From positions 1 to 39,278 of the IMG/VR virus record IMGVR_UViG_3300042878_000561: a stretch of 39,278 bases of DNA. One strand, written 5' to 3'. The notes beneath the pieces are model-generated. The model did not search any database, had not been told where the DNA came from, and was given only the letters and a program-made list of their open reading frames with translations. This stretch comes from a virus. Shown in pieces: positions 32,808-38,326 of the stretch (positions within the stretch are counted from its first letter, which is position 1; the number at the start of each line of letters is the position of its first letter). The position numbers and the translations under genes were made by a program.

Positions 32808-33024
32808 CTGTTACCTCATCACTAGGGTGTGGAGCTGTGGCTAAGGTGCCACATACTACACATTCCATTGTCTCTGTAAACCACATACTTATATCCCCCT
32901 CTTCATCGAACATTACCTTGACTAGCCATAACTGTGAACCACAAGGACATACTGTGGTTGGTTCACCACGAATGTCCATCGACTCTGAATAGTCATGACT
33001 AATATTATCTACATGCTCACTCAT
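32800..33024 (-). CDS. Zinc-ribbon-like protein, 74 aa
   Basis: A 74-aa protein with C26-P-C28 and C55-VV-C58 separated by a 26-residue beta segment (QLWLVKVMFDEEGDISMWF), the usual spacing of a rubredoxin-like or zinc-ribbon fold. It starts at the base that ends the transglycosylase gene's stop, so the two are coupled. No further role can be read from sequence. Confidence 0.72.
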   Translation of the reverse strand: MSEHVDNISHDYSESMDIRGEPTTVCPCGSQLWLVKVMFDEEGDISMWFTETMECVVCGTLATAPHPSDEVTDG

Positions 33025-33416
33025 TAATAGTTACCATTCCTCTTCCAATAAGACCATGCATCGCATGGTGTACCGTATCTATAGTAAATGTAATCAAGCC
33101 CACGCTCTATCTGTCGTGGTGCTGGTGTGTCAGGGTCAAGCCCCAACAGTTGTGGAATCCCACCCGCATGCTTCCCCATCACGCGAATAGGATTGAAAGC
33201 TTGAGGATTCCATGCGGATTCCTTGCCCCACAATCTGTTGAGACATGACACTTGCTCATCTTTCCACTCGTTGAGTTTATCTCTAGCGTATGCCTTGCTA
33301 TCTGCCTTACTCCAAATGACTCGCACGCCTTTGTCTGTTGTGTCCGTGGCTGTCTTTGAGTTGTCGGCTAATAGCAGGGCTACTACTACGAGCAGTAAGA
33401 ATGTTAGTGATTTCAT
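33024..33416 (-). CDS. Exported lytic transglycosylase-like protein, 130 aa
   Basis: A 130-aa protein with an N-terminal signal or membrane segment (MKSLTFLLLVVVALLLADNS). The body resembles a lysozyme-like fold of actinobacterial transglycosylases: CLNRLWGKESAWNPQAFNPI with the probable catalytic Glu66, KHAGGIPQ, and GLDYIYYRYGTPCDAWSYW with a cysteine pair (58 and 118) that may form a disulfide. Being in the leftward, presumably early, operon and having its own export signal, it is separate from the late lysis cassette. It could loosen wall peptidoglycan for entry or secondary roles, or block superinfection. The WhiB gene lies immediately upstream with a one-base overlap. Confidence 0.8.
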   Translation of the reverse strand: MKSLTFLLLVVVALLLADNSKTATDTTDKGVRVIWSKADSKAYARDKLNEWKDEQVSCLNRLWGKESAWNPQAFNPIRVMGKHAGGIPQLLGLDPDTPAPRQIERGLDYIYYRYGTPCDAWSYWKRNGNY

Positions 33417-33742
33417 TAGGCTGTTGCCCTTACTCTATGTGCGAAGTTAATCTTAGACCCACGATTATTCCATTTTACTGGAACATTTGCAAGTACGATA
33501 CGCTCACCTGGTAGAGAGCCTCCCCAAATTCCATCGTCTAAATTCTCTCGCTTCATACCCTCAGCAAAGCACTCAGCTTTAACGGGGCATTGATTACAGA
33601 TAGCCAGCGCGGTCTGTACATTAGTGATGCGCTGTTTGTATTCTGCGCTATCAACATTGGTATTAGAATTCTCTCCGTCACTATCGACAGACTCGCTGAA
33701 CCATAGGTCAGGGTTCTCATGACCTGTACATAGACCTTGCAT
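33416..33742 (-). CDS. whiB: WhiB-family iron-sulfur transcription regulator, 108 aa
   Basis: A clear WhiB-like protein. Four cluster-binding cysteines: Cys5 (GLCTGHENPDLWF), and C49-NQ-C52-PVKAE-C58, spaced as in the family. The GIWGG turn (71-75) precedes a basic C-terminal segment (RVRATA). WhiB proteins bind region 4 of the housekeeping sigma factor through the 4Fe-4S cluster and redirect host transcription. Some mycobacteriophage versions inhibit host WhiB2 and block superinfection. The family is restricted to actinobacteria and their phages, so it is the best host marker in the window. AGGAGATAC ribosome site. Confidence 0.95.
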   Translation of the reverse strand: MQGLCTGHENPDLWFSESVDSDGENSNTNVDSAEYKQRITNVQTALAICNQCPVKAECFAEGMKRENLDDGIWGGSLPGERIVLANVPVKWNNRGSKINFAHRVRATA

Positions 33743-33750
33743 TGTATCTC

Positions 33751-33849
33751 CTATCTCTCTAGTGCTTCCTCTAACATTTCGTCAAACTCTTCCTCAATAA
33801 CTTCATCGTCCTCGAAAGATGGGTCATTGAGTGGTGGTTCATAACTCAT
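33751..33849 (-). CDS. Very small acidic protein, 32 aa
   Basis: A leftward frame MSYEPPLNDPSFEDDEVIEE followed by EFDEMLEEALER. It is 32 aa, extremely acidic, with a helical end. It overlaps the gene before it by 11 bases, and a ribosome site AGGAAAGG precedes it. Its reality rests on the packed operon, coupling and absence of any competing frame. It could be a DNA mimic or small protein antagonist because of its charge, but nothing confirms that. Confidence 0.5.
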   Translation of the reverse strand: MSYEPPLNDPSFEDDEVIEEEFDEMLEEALER

Positions 33850-33988
33850 GTTTGTATTCCTTTCCTACTTCATACTCACTACATACAGCTTCGACTGCCA
33901 TGTCTAAGTCTCTGCGCAAGCGTACTCTATCTGCTTCGTTTAGATGAGCAATCATCTCATCAGTTAGTTCAGCTTTCCATGTACTCAT
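33839..33988 (-). CDS. Small hypothetical helical protein, 49 aa
   Basis: A leftward frame MSTWKAELTDEMIAHLNEAD, RVRLRRDLDMAVEAVCSEYE, VGKEYKHEL. The ribosome site is GAGAGGATAC. It is a charged helical protein with one Cys. It lies in a 306-base stretch between the 89-aa gene and WhiB that otherwise has no annotated product, and it has the same site/start arrangement as its neighbours. Confidence 0.62.
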   Translation of the reverse strand: MSTWKAELTDEMIAHLNEADRVRLRRDLDMAVEAVCSEYEVGKEYKHEL

Positions 33989-34048
33989 AATGTATCCTCT
34001 CTGTTAAGTTTAAGGTGAGCAGTTTCAAGTCATACTCAGGACATGGTA

Positions 34049-34318
34049 TTAGGGTTGAAAGATTACATCTACATACCCGTTTAGGCGGTAGTCTGTAGCA
34101 ATCAATCCCTTCTTACCATTAAGGTGCTTGTATGTGCCGTCACCTAACGCCACCCATAGTGACTTAGGCTTGAAGCGGTTCTGCACTTCCTTAGCCTTGA
34201 CGATAGTGCCCTTAGGCATGTGGTCTGACGAAACTGCAGAGTCAATGTTAGCCTCTAGTTCGTCAGCGATGATACGGATTTCCTCAACTAGGTTGAAGAG
34301 ATTGGTGGTTGTGGACAT
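34049..34318 (-). CDS. Hypothetical protein, 89 aa
   Basis: An 89-aa leftward protein. It opens with a helical part (LFNLVEEIRIIADELEANID), followed by a small beta barrel-like segment (GTIVKAKEVQNRFKPKSLWV, ALGDGTYKHLNGKKGLIATD). The second part resembles an SH3-like fold. The ribosome site is AGAGAGGTAAC. It is preceded by a short gap after the amidotransferase gene. Function not recognised. Confidence 0.72.
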   Translation of the reverse strand: MSTTTNLFNLVEEIRIIADELEANIDSAVSSDHMPKGTIVKAKEVQNRFKPKSLWVALGDGTYKHLNGKKGLIATDYRLNGYVDVIFQP

Positions 34319-34368
34319 TTGTTACCTCTCTGTTGGTGTTACTCTGCATACACTTTGCATACAGAATG

Positions 34369-35211
34369 TTAGTATGGGAAGAAGTCATAACTCCTAGCAC
34401 TTGTCCACTTGCTAGTGCTTGGAGTGTAACACATACAAGTATGTATCACATCTCCGCAATCATAGCACATGGTACATGTCGTGCAGTAGTATGGGTTCTC
34501 GTTCATGTCTGCTATCTCGTAGCAGTAAGGACATAATTCTATGAGTGGGTCATCATCTATCGCAGCTTCGTATCTCTCTAGCAGTTTGTTATAGACTTCC
34601 TCTTGGTAAGTCTGACTATCTGTTACCACTTTAGGTGCGGTGTAGGTAGTACGCTTGTGACTCTGATTACTCCACCAAATACCTTCGTTATCCCATGTGC
34701 CTAGGTTCTCATTGACTAGGTACATAGGATACTTGGAGGTAGGACTGGTCGTGAGTATAGCAATCTTGCTACCACTAGCCCACTTAGAAATCATGAGCCA
34801 AATAGTATCATCATCTAGTGCATTGACACCACCTAGTTTAGGTAGCGTGTCCTCTGCAAAGACTCGTGTGTCTGAACGGCGGTCGCCGTGTGGTATAGCA
34901 ACATCTAACACACCATTGTGTGCTAGGTATGTGCCTTCATCATCACCTACCTTGAATGGGTGACAATTCTGTTCGTTCTTTACACCATGTGTGGCGTATC
35001 GTGCATGCCACATGGCGTAGCCATTGGGGTACTGCGCTCGCAGCTCCATGAAACGCTTGATAGATTTTTTTGCAGACATACTACGTTCTGAGATAATCTT
35101 ATCTCCAGCGTGTATGGCAAAGCCAAAGCCATGCGGGTTAGCACAAGCACCAGCGTGCAAGTCACTAGCCTTAGGCGTGGAGTTTGGCTCACACACTACA
35201 AGTATGCACAT
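34369..35211 (-). CDS. Class II glutamine amidotransferase-like protein with C-terminal zinc cluster, 280 aa
   Basis: An N-terminal nucleophile amidotransferase. The Met is followed by Cys2 (MCILVV), so Met removal would expose the catalytic cysteine. NPHGFGFAIHAGDKI (25-39), MWHARYATHG (67-76) and TYLAHNGVLD (94-103) are the family's glutamine-binding and oxyanion-hole motifs, with SDTRVF (113-118). The C-terminal part (227-261) carries C-x2-C, C-x2-C-x2-C-x2-C and CMC, a dense metal site absent from ordinary enzymes. It takes ammonia from glutamine for transfer. Its neighbour, 10 bases upstream, is an amidoligase, which is the natural partner. It has an AGAGAGGATACT ribosome site. Confidence 0.88.
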   Translation of the reverse strand: MCILVVCEPNSTPKASDLHAGACANPHGFGFAIHAGDKIISERSMSAKKSIKRFMELRAQYPNGYAMWHARYATHGVKNEQNCHPFKVGDDEGTYLAHNGVLDVAIPHGDRRSDTRVFAEDTLPKLGGVNALDDDTIWLMISKWASGSKIAILTTSPTSKYPMYLVNENLGTWDNEGIWWSNQSHKRTTYTAPKVVTDSQTYQEEVYNKLLERYEAAIDDDPLIELCPYCYEIADMNENPYYCTTCTMCYDCGDVIHTCMCYTPSTSKWTSARSYDFFPY

Positions 35212-35221
35212 AGTATCCTCT

Positions 35222-36526
35222 CTATGCTTCGATAGGTTGTCTGTTGTTTAACTCTACGCTTGCAATCTTAGGCAGTCGTGAGTATAGGTCAGGGTATAGT
35301 CCGTTGTTATCTCTGACATAATCAATGAACCATTCCCATGTGAGTGCGCCTAGTTTAACATCATCTAAGCGTAACTCTCTCGTGTATTCCACGAGTGCTT
35401 GTGTCAGGTCAAGCGCGGATAACACCCCGCTAGGGTTCATAGTACCCCTAAAGAAGCGCAGCTCCAGCGTATCCCTGTTCTGTGTATTAACCGCAGAGTA
35501 TCTCTCTGTGGAATTGCGTTGCGGGTTGCCTGTCTTGTGCTTGAAGGACATGACTGGCTTGTCATACTCATCAAACTTATAGCAATCATTGAAGCGGGCA
35601 TAGTCGGACTTACGACCAGCAAACTTCATCATCATCTCACTGTTGTGGTAGATGAAAGCAATAAAGCGGTGCGTGTGTGCGCCACTAGTAAAACCAGCAC
35701 GACTCACATGAATGTGTAATCCGCAGGTTGTAGTATCCCATGACCTAGCATGGTAATCGGTACGCAGTTTGTCGATAGTCTGCCACAGTAGGGCAGAGTT
35801 ATCTCTATACTCTGAGTGAGTATGAGGTTGCGTAACTATCTCGAACCCTGAGTATCCGTCACGACCTATACTAGCGTCATTCTTTAGGATAGCGATAGGC
35901 GTGAGTGCGTTACTAGCAAACTCTGCAGCTTCGTCTAGTGTGGTACTGCTACCTCTAATCTCTGTCTCCAACTCGAAGCCTAGATAGACACCCTTGCGGG
36001 AGACACCCTTGAATTCTAGCGTTGGTTTGCATGAGTAGTTATGAATGTTACCTCTGCACCCGCAGTCATGTCTGATTGCAGTAGCAGTATTACAGTCGCA
36101 AGGACTATCATTATTAAAGTATTCATCATGCTCTTCACAGTAGTAACAGTTAGACTCGTAGCAATCTTGGCAGTAAGTATTACCCTGTACATACCAGTTA
36201 TCGTAATAAGTATTGTAATTCTCGTCGCACGACTCGCAGTAGAATGAATGGTTCTCATAGCAACCTTGACACCAATCCTCGTTCTGAACCGTATGTGTAG
36301 CATCATTATTTTCTACTGTATCGCAACGCTCGCATACTGTGCCACACTCTGAGCAATAAACATTATCACCAATGAGTGCGTCATCATTAGGCATAAGCGT
36401 TGAGCATGAGTCGCAATAGAGTGTGCAATTTGCGCACACTATGTCGCCGTTAGGCATTGTGCGTTCGTCACCCTCATCAATGAGAGAGTCGCAGAACTCA
36501 CAATTTATTGCAGCTTCATCAGACAT
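35222..36526 (-). CDS. Amidoligase (glutamine-synthetase-like fold) with N-terminal multi-zinc region, 434 aa
   Basis: A two-part protein. Residues 1-160 contain a string of cysteine pairs (C9/12, C31/34, C38/41, C58/61, C65/68, C86/89, C97/100, C119/122, C127/130 and two CxC), like repeated LIM or treble-clef fingers. Residues 170-420 match the COOH-NH2 ligase family related to glutamine synthetase: YLGFELETE (181-189), DASIG...GFEIVTQP (217-234), GLHIHVS (269-275), and RYSAVNTQNRDTLELRFFRG (342-361). Such enzymes join amino and carboxyl groups using ATP. With the adjacent class II glutamine amidotransferase it could amidate or peptide-tag a wall precursor or protein. The target is unknown. 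Confidence 0.87.
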   Translation of the reverse strand: MSDEAAINCEFCDSLIDEGDERTMPNGDIVCANCTLYCDSCSTLMPNDDALIGDNVYCSECGTVCERCDTVENNDATHTVQNEDWCQGCYENHSFYCESCDENYNTYYDNWYVQGNTYCQDCYESNCYYCEEHDEYFNNDSPCDCNTATAIRHDCGCRGNIHNYSCKPTLEFKGVSRKGVYLGFELETEIRGSSTTLDEAAEFASNALTPIAILKNDASIGRDGYSGFEIVTQPHTHSEYRDNSALLWQTIDKLRTDYHARSWDTTTCGLHIHVSRAGFTSGAHTHRFIAFIYHNSEMMMKFAGRKSDYARFNDCYKFDEYDKPVMSFKHKTGNPQRNSTERYSAVNTQNRDTLELRFFRGTMNPSGVLSALDLTQALVEYTRELRLDDVKLGALTWEWFIDYVRDNNGLYPDLYSRLPKIASVELNNRQPIEA

Positions 36527-36540
36527 AGGCTTACCTATCT

Positions 36541-36735
36541 CTATACTCTAGCGGGCTTTCCGCTAGTGTGGCTATCTATAATAGCGTTAGCAATCTTAGA
36601 ACGCAACTCCTCGGTCTCTATCACTAGAACCTTAAAGTCGTTGCGCTGGTGTGTGTCTTGCGCTTGGCGTAGTGCCATGCGAATAACCTCAACCTCACGA
36701 GGTGAGAGGTCTAGCAATAGACTATCTTGCGTCAT
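36541..36735 (-). CDS. Small helical protein, 64 aa
   Basis: A 64-aa leftward protein, MTQDSLLLDLSPREVEVIRM, ALRQAQDTHQRNDFKVLVIE, TEELRSKIANAIIDS. It is helical throughout. The first part (LSPREVEVIRMALRQA) resembles a short HTH-like helix. This small protein type is common in actinophages and its role is unknown. It overlaps the upstream membrane-protein gene by 14 bases. Confidence 0.75.
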   Translation of the reverse strand: MTQDSLLLDLSPREVEVIRMALRQAQDTHQRNDFKVLVIETEELRSKIANAIIDSHTSGKPARV

Positions 36736-36862
36736 AGTAGCCTTCGTATCTACGCAGTTTGCGTTCTAATACATAGACCCTACGAAACGCGACTATCAGT
36801 AGCAAATTAACTGACAGCAGTGCAATCATGACAGCGAATAAGTCGCTGGTAGATAGCATCAT
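36722..36862 (-). CDS. Small single-pass membrane protein, 46 aa
   Basis: Read from ATG at 36862: MMLSTSDLFAVMIALLSVNL, then LLIVAFRRVYVLERKLRRYE and GYYDAR. One membrane helix (about 8-25) is followed by a basic, heptad-like helix. The start is set there because ACGGAGAACGAC lies just upstream. A longer frame from 36913 would extend into the tRNA-like element and lacks a ribosome site. The basic side probably faces the cytoplasm. Function unknown. Confidence 0.68.
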   Translation of the reverse strand: MMLSTSDLFAVMIALLSVNLLLIVAFRRVYVLERKLRRYEGYYDAR

Positions 36863-36903
36863 GTCGTTCTCCGTTCTAGTCAATTCATGCTGGTTTGCAT
36901 GAG

Positions 36904-36948
36904 TGCCCCGCAAGGGAATTGAACCCTTGTCTGCAGCTCCAGCGGGGC
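36904..36948 (-). ncRNA. tRNA-like minihelix (acceptor stem plus T-arm, no D or anticodon arm)
   Basis: On the minus strand, GCCCCGC (36948-36942) pairs with GCGGGGC (36911-36905), a perfect 7-bp acceptor stem followed by A36904 in the discriminator position. Stacked on it is a canonical T-arm: stem AAGGG/CCCTT with a 7-base loop TTCAATT. Only 13 bases (36941-36929) replace the D and anticodon arms, so it cannot be a normal tRNA. It lies in the 95-base gap between two leftward genes. RNase P and the CCA-adding enzyme are known to recognise such acceptor/T-arm minihelices, so an mRNA-processing signal or decoy is plausible. A degraded tRNA gene is the alternative. Confidence 0.72.
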
Positions 36949-36957
36949 TATCCTAAT

Positions 36958-37257
36958 CTAATTATCGTCTAGGTGTATCGAACCCATGTCGCGCATGAGT
37001 TTATCCATGCGTTCTTGCAGGTCGATAGCCTTAAAGTCTTGCTCGCTCACCTTATGGGTGAGAGGTTGAACCTTGCGTGTCGAACGGTGGGGCTTACCCT
37101 TACGGTGGCGCGGTTTGCGTACCTTAGCGGGTTGGGCAGGGATAACGAAAGTTTCCCCATTAGGTTTAGTTATTGTGACCTCACTAACGCCATGCTTAGA
37201 CTGAACCCATGCGCGGGTTACTCTAGGCTTGCGTGGTGTGGTGGTAATTGAACCCAT
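36958..37257 (-). CDS. Basic hypothetical protein, first gene of the leftward operon, 99 aa
   Basis: A 99-aa basic protein, MGSITTTPRKPRVTRAWVQS... with a Lys/Arg/His-rich centre (KVRKPRHRKGKPHRSTRKVQ), a short strand pair before it (VSEVTITKPNGETFVIPA), and an acidic C-terminal helix (MDKLMRDMGSIHLDD). It has a TGGAGATAAATT ribosome site. As the first gene after the control region it should be among the earliest expressed. A nucleic-acid-binding role is suggested by charge only. Confidence 0.72.
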   Translation of the reverse strand: MGSITTTPRKPRVTRAWVQSKHGVSEVTITKPNGETFVIPAQPAKVRKPRHRKGKPHRSTRKVQPLTHKVSEQDFKAIDLQERMDKLMRDMGSIHLDDN

Positions 37258-37334
37258 AATTTATCTCCATTTCTAGTCGGTTTGCCTTGCGTGGATAGGC
37301 GCGAGTTTCCCCACGCCTACCCGCTAGATTATCT

Positions 37335-37352
37335 CCCCGCCTACAAGCGGGG
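37335..37352. promoter_or_regulatory. CCCCGC hairpin upstream of the leftward operon
   Basis: CCCCGC (37335-37340) pairs perfectly with GCGGGG (37347-37352) around CTACAA. Next to it, GCGTGG (37289-37294)/CCACGC (37311-37316) and TAGGCG (37296-37301)/CGCCTA (37314-37319) are two mutually exclusive stems in the likely leader of the leftward operon. Confidence 0.55.
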
Positions 37353-37420
37353 CATTAGTCTAGGTTTATTTCAATTTATCGACTAGCGAAATTCATGCCT
37401 CTCGTTCGCCATTCCCGCAG

Positions 37421-37476
37421 AATTAGGGTATCCTAATTTCTTAGAGAAATTGCAGACTACTAAAGTCTAAATTTCT
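37421..37476. repeat. Cluster of overlapping inverted repeats
   Basis: AATTAGG/CCTAATT (37421-37427, 37432-37438), AATTTCT/AGAAATT (37435-37441, 37445-37451), AGACT/AGTCT (37454-37458, 37464-37468) and AGAAAT/ATTTCT (37445-37450, 37471-37476) overlap within 56 bases. Several stems compete for the same bases. Confidence 0.7.
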
Positions 37477-37638
37477 AGGGTACGACTGCCTTTTATTACC
37501 GAGTGAAACTAGGTACTAATCGGATACCCGACTTTCCACTAACTCGGTGAATAACGCTTGCTCACCCTTACAAAGAGAAATTTACACTAGTGCAGCTCGG
37601 AAACCTAATCGGAAACACGCTCAACCTAAAAAAACTTT

Positions 37639-37654
37639 TGTGATACCCGTCACA
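37639..37654. promoter_or_regulatory. CRP/GlxR-type operator 1
   Basis: TGTGATACCCGTCACA is a perfect TGTGA-N6-TCACA palindrome, the consensus of cAMP-receptor-family regulators (CRP; GlxR in actinobacteria). It lies 22 bases before the second site. Confidence 0.7.
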
Positions 37655-37660
37655 CCTAGC

Positions 37661-37676
37661 TGTGAATTGGGTCACA
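37661..37676. promoter_or_regulatory. CRP/GlxR-type operator 2
   Basis: TGTGAATTGGGTCACA is another perfect TGTGA-N6-TCACA site. Its offset of 22 bases from operator 1 is about two helical turns, so two dimers would bind the same face of the DNA. Confidence 0.7.
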
Positions 37677-37870
37677 CTTTCACCCTTTCCCTGCGTGTCG
37701 GTTTGCCTATTGCAGCTCGGAGTGGTACGCGATTACCAAACTAGGGCAATTCGGACATTCCCTGCACCTACCATTCTCGCGCCATAAGCGCAAGGGTTTA
37801 GCCCTATGAATTGCATCACACTATGCAGCTCGGTTTGCATAATAGAATGGTATGAAAATTACCCGCCATT

Positions 37871-37981
37871 CCTGAGAGTTTCCTGAGAGCCTTGTACCTA
37901 GTGTGAGCTGGGTCACACCTAGTAATGCTGGGAGTTTGCTGGGAAATAATTGTGTGCCCCCTGAGAATTTCCTGAGTGTGG
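37871..37981. repeat. Iteron-like repeats in three 11-bp-spaced pairs
   Basis: Pairs at 37871/37882 (CCTGAGAGTTT, CCTGAGAGCCT), 37927/37938 (GCTGGGAGTTT, GCTGGGAAATA) and 37960/37971 (CCTGAGAATTT, CCTGAGTGTGG). Each pair is offset by exactly 11 bases, one helical turn, and the last two pairs are 33 bases apart. This is the pattern of initiator-binding iterons. Confidence 0.72.
37902..37917. promoter_or_regulatory. CRP/GlxR-type operator 3
   Basis: TGTGAGCTGGGTCACA, a third perfect TGTGA-N6-TCACA site. It is flanked by CTAG on the left and CCTAG on the right, which extends the palindrome, and lies between the first two iteron pairs. Confidence 0.7.
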
Positions 37982-37995
37982 GTGGATAGTCGTTC

Positions 37996-38035
37996 AATAG
38001 ATAAACCTATAAATAGTTATAGCAACTTATCTATT
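37996..38035. repeat. Nested A+T-rich palindrome
   Basis: AATAGATAA (37996-38004) pairs with TTATCTATT (38027-38035). Inside it CTATAA pairs with TTATAG around ATAG. It lies directly after the iteron-like array and is a candidate DNA-unwinding element. Confidence 0.72.
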
Positions 38036-38118
38036 TATCGACAATTCACTTAGAGTATAACCCTATACCTTAGAGTTAGACATTATGACCCCAGATTGTT
38101 TAATTGAGCCGTCAGGGT

Positions 38119-38135
38119 GGGGGATAGTATCCCCC
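38119..38135. promoter_or_regulatory. GGGGGA/TCCCCC hairpin
   Basis: GGGGGA (38119-38124) pairs with TCCCCC (38130-38135) around TAGTA. TAAAAATTT follows, so it lacks a classical T-run on the + strand. Role uncertain. Confidence 0.5.
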
Positions 38136-38176
38136 TAAAAATTTCTGTTATATAATACTATAGCCCCCCTATATAT

Positions 38177-38195
38177 AGCCCTGAACAGGGCTTTT
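38177..38195 (+). terminator. Rho-independent terminator in the control region
   Basis: AGCCCT (38177-38182) pairs with AGGGCT (38187-38192) around GAAC, followed by TTTT. It faces rightward with no gene directly upstream on that strand, so it should end a non-coding transcript or insulate the late promoter from readthrough. Confidence 0.72.
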
Positions 38196-38245
38196 AAAAT
38201 ATATTCACATAAGTTGTTCGCTTTTGCGATTTGAACAGGTTATCT

Positions 38246-38298
38246 TATATGTATAGAAATACATATACGGAGTCGCTCCGTTTAAGACTCCGCGACTC
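38246..38298 (+). promoter_or_regulatory. Structured leader/operator before the late operon, with competing stems
   Basis: TATATGTAT (38246-38254) and ATACATATA (38259-38267) form a 9-bp palindrome. Next to it GGAGTCGC can pair in three exclusive ways: ACGGAG/CTCCGT (38267-38272, 38276-38281), GGAGTC/GACTCC (38269-38274, 38286-38291), or GAGTCGC/GCGACTC (38270-38276, 38292-38298). It lies 88-140 bases before terL. Confidence 0.6.
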
Positions 38299-38300
38299 TT

Positions 38301-38326
38301 ATATATTATATAATATATTATAATAT
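38301..38326 (+). promoter_or_regulatory. Candidate late promoter (-10 region)
   Basis: An A+T-only block with two TATAAT hexamers (38309-38314 and 38319-38324), 60-70 bases before terL. No good TTGACA-type -35 box is at the right distance, which would fit use of the phage sigma-like protein or an activator. Confidence 0.5.

Larger units (their letters stand above)
37591..37833. repeat. Three copies of TGCAGCTCGG
   Basis: Exact copies at 37591-37600, 37711-37720 and 37824-37833, spaced 120 and 113 bases. A companion word, CGGTTTGCCT, occurs at 37278-37287 and 37699-37708, with CGGTTTGCAT at 37831-37840. They may be protein-binding sites of the control region. Confidence 0.75.

Noticed and set aside
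36904-36948. Reading the tRNA-like element as an attP site
   Set aside because: No integrase or excisionase is present, and both halves of the acceptor stem are preserved, which an attachment core would not need.
36965-37000. Second T-loop-like sequence (GGGTTCGATAC) on the minus strand
   Set aside because: The stem bases do not pair, and it lies within the coding end of the 99-aa gene.
37547-37744. A 65-aa rightward open frame in the control region
   Set aside because: It overlaps two operators and repeat copies, has no ribosome site, and its composition is not protein-like.
37591-37981. CRISPR-like array
   Set aside because: Repeats are only 10-11 bases with irregular spacing and no similar-length spacers or cas operon; the Cas4-like gene belongs to the replication module.
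37372-38046. DnaA boxes (TTATCGACA at 38035-38043 and TTATCGAC at 37377)
   Set aside because: Each differs from the consensus TTATCCACA and only two are seen, too few to call.
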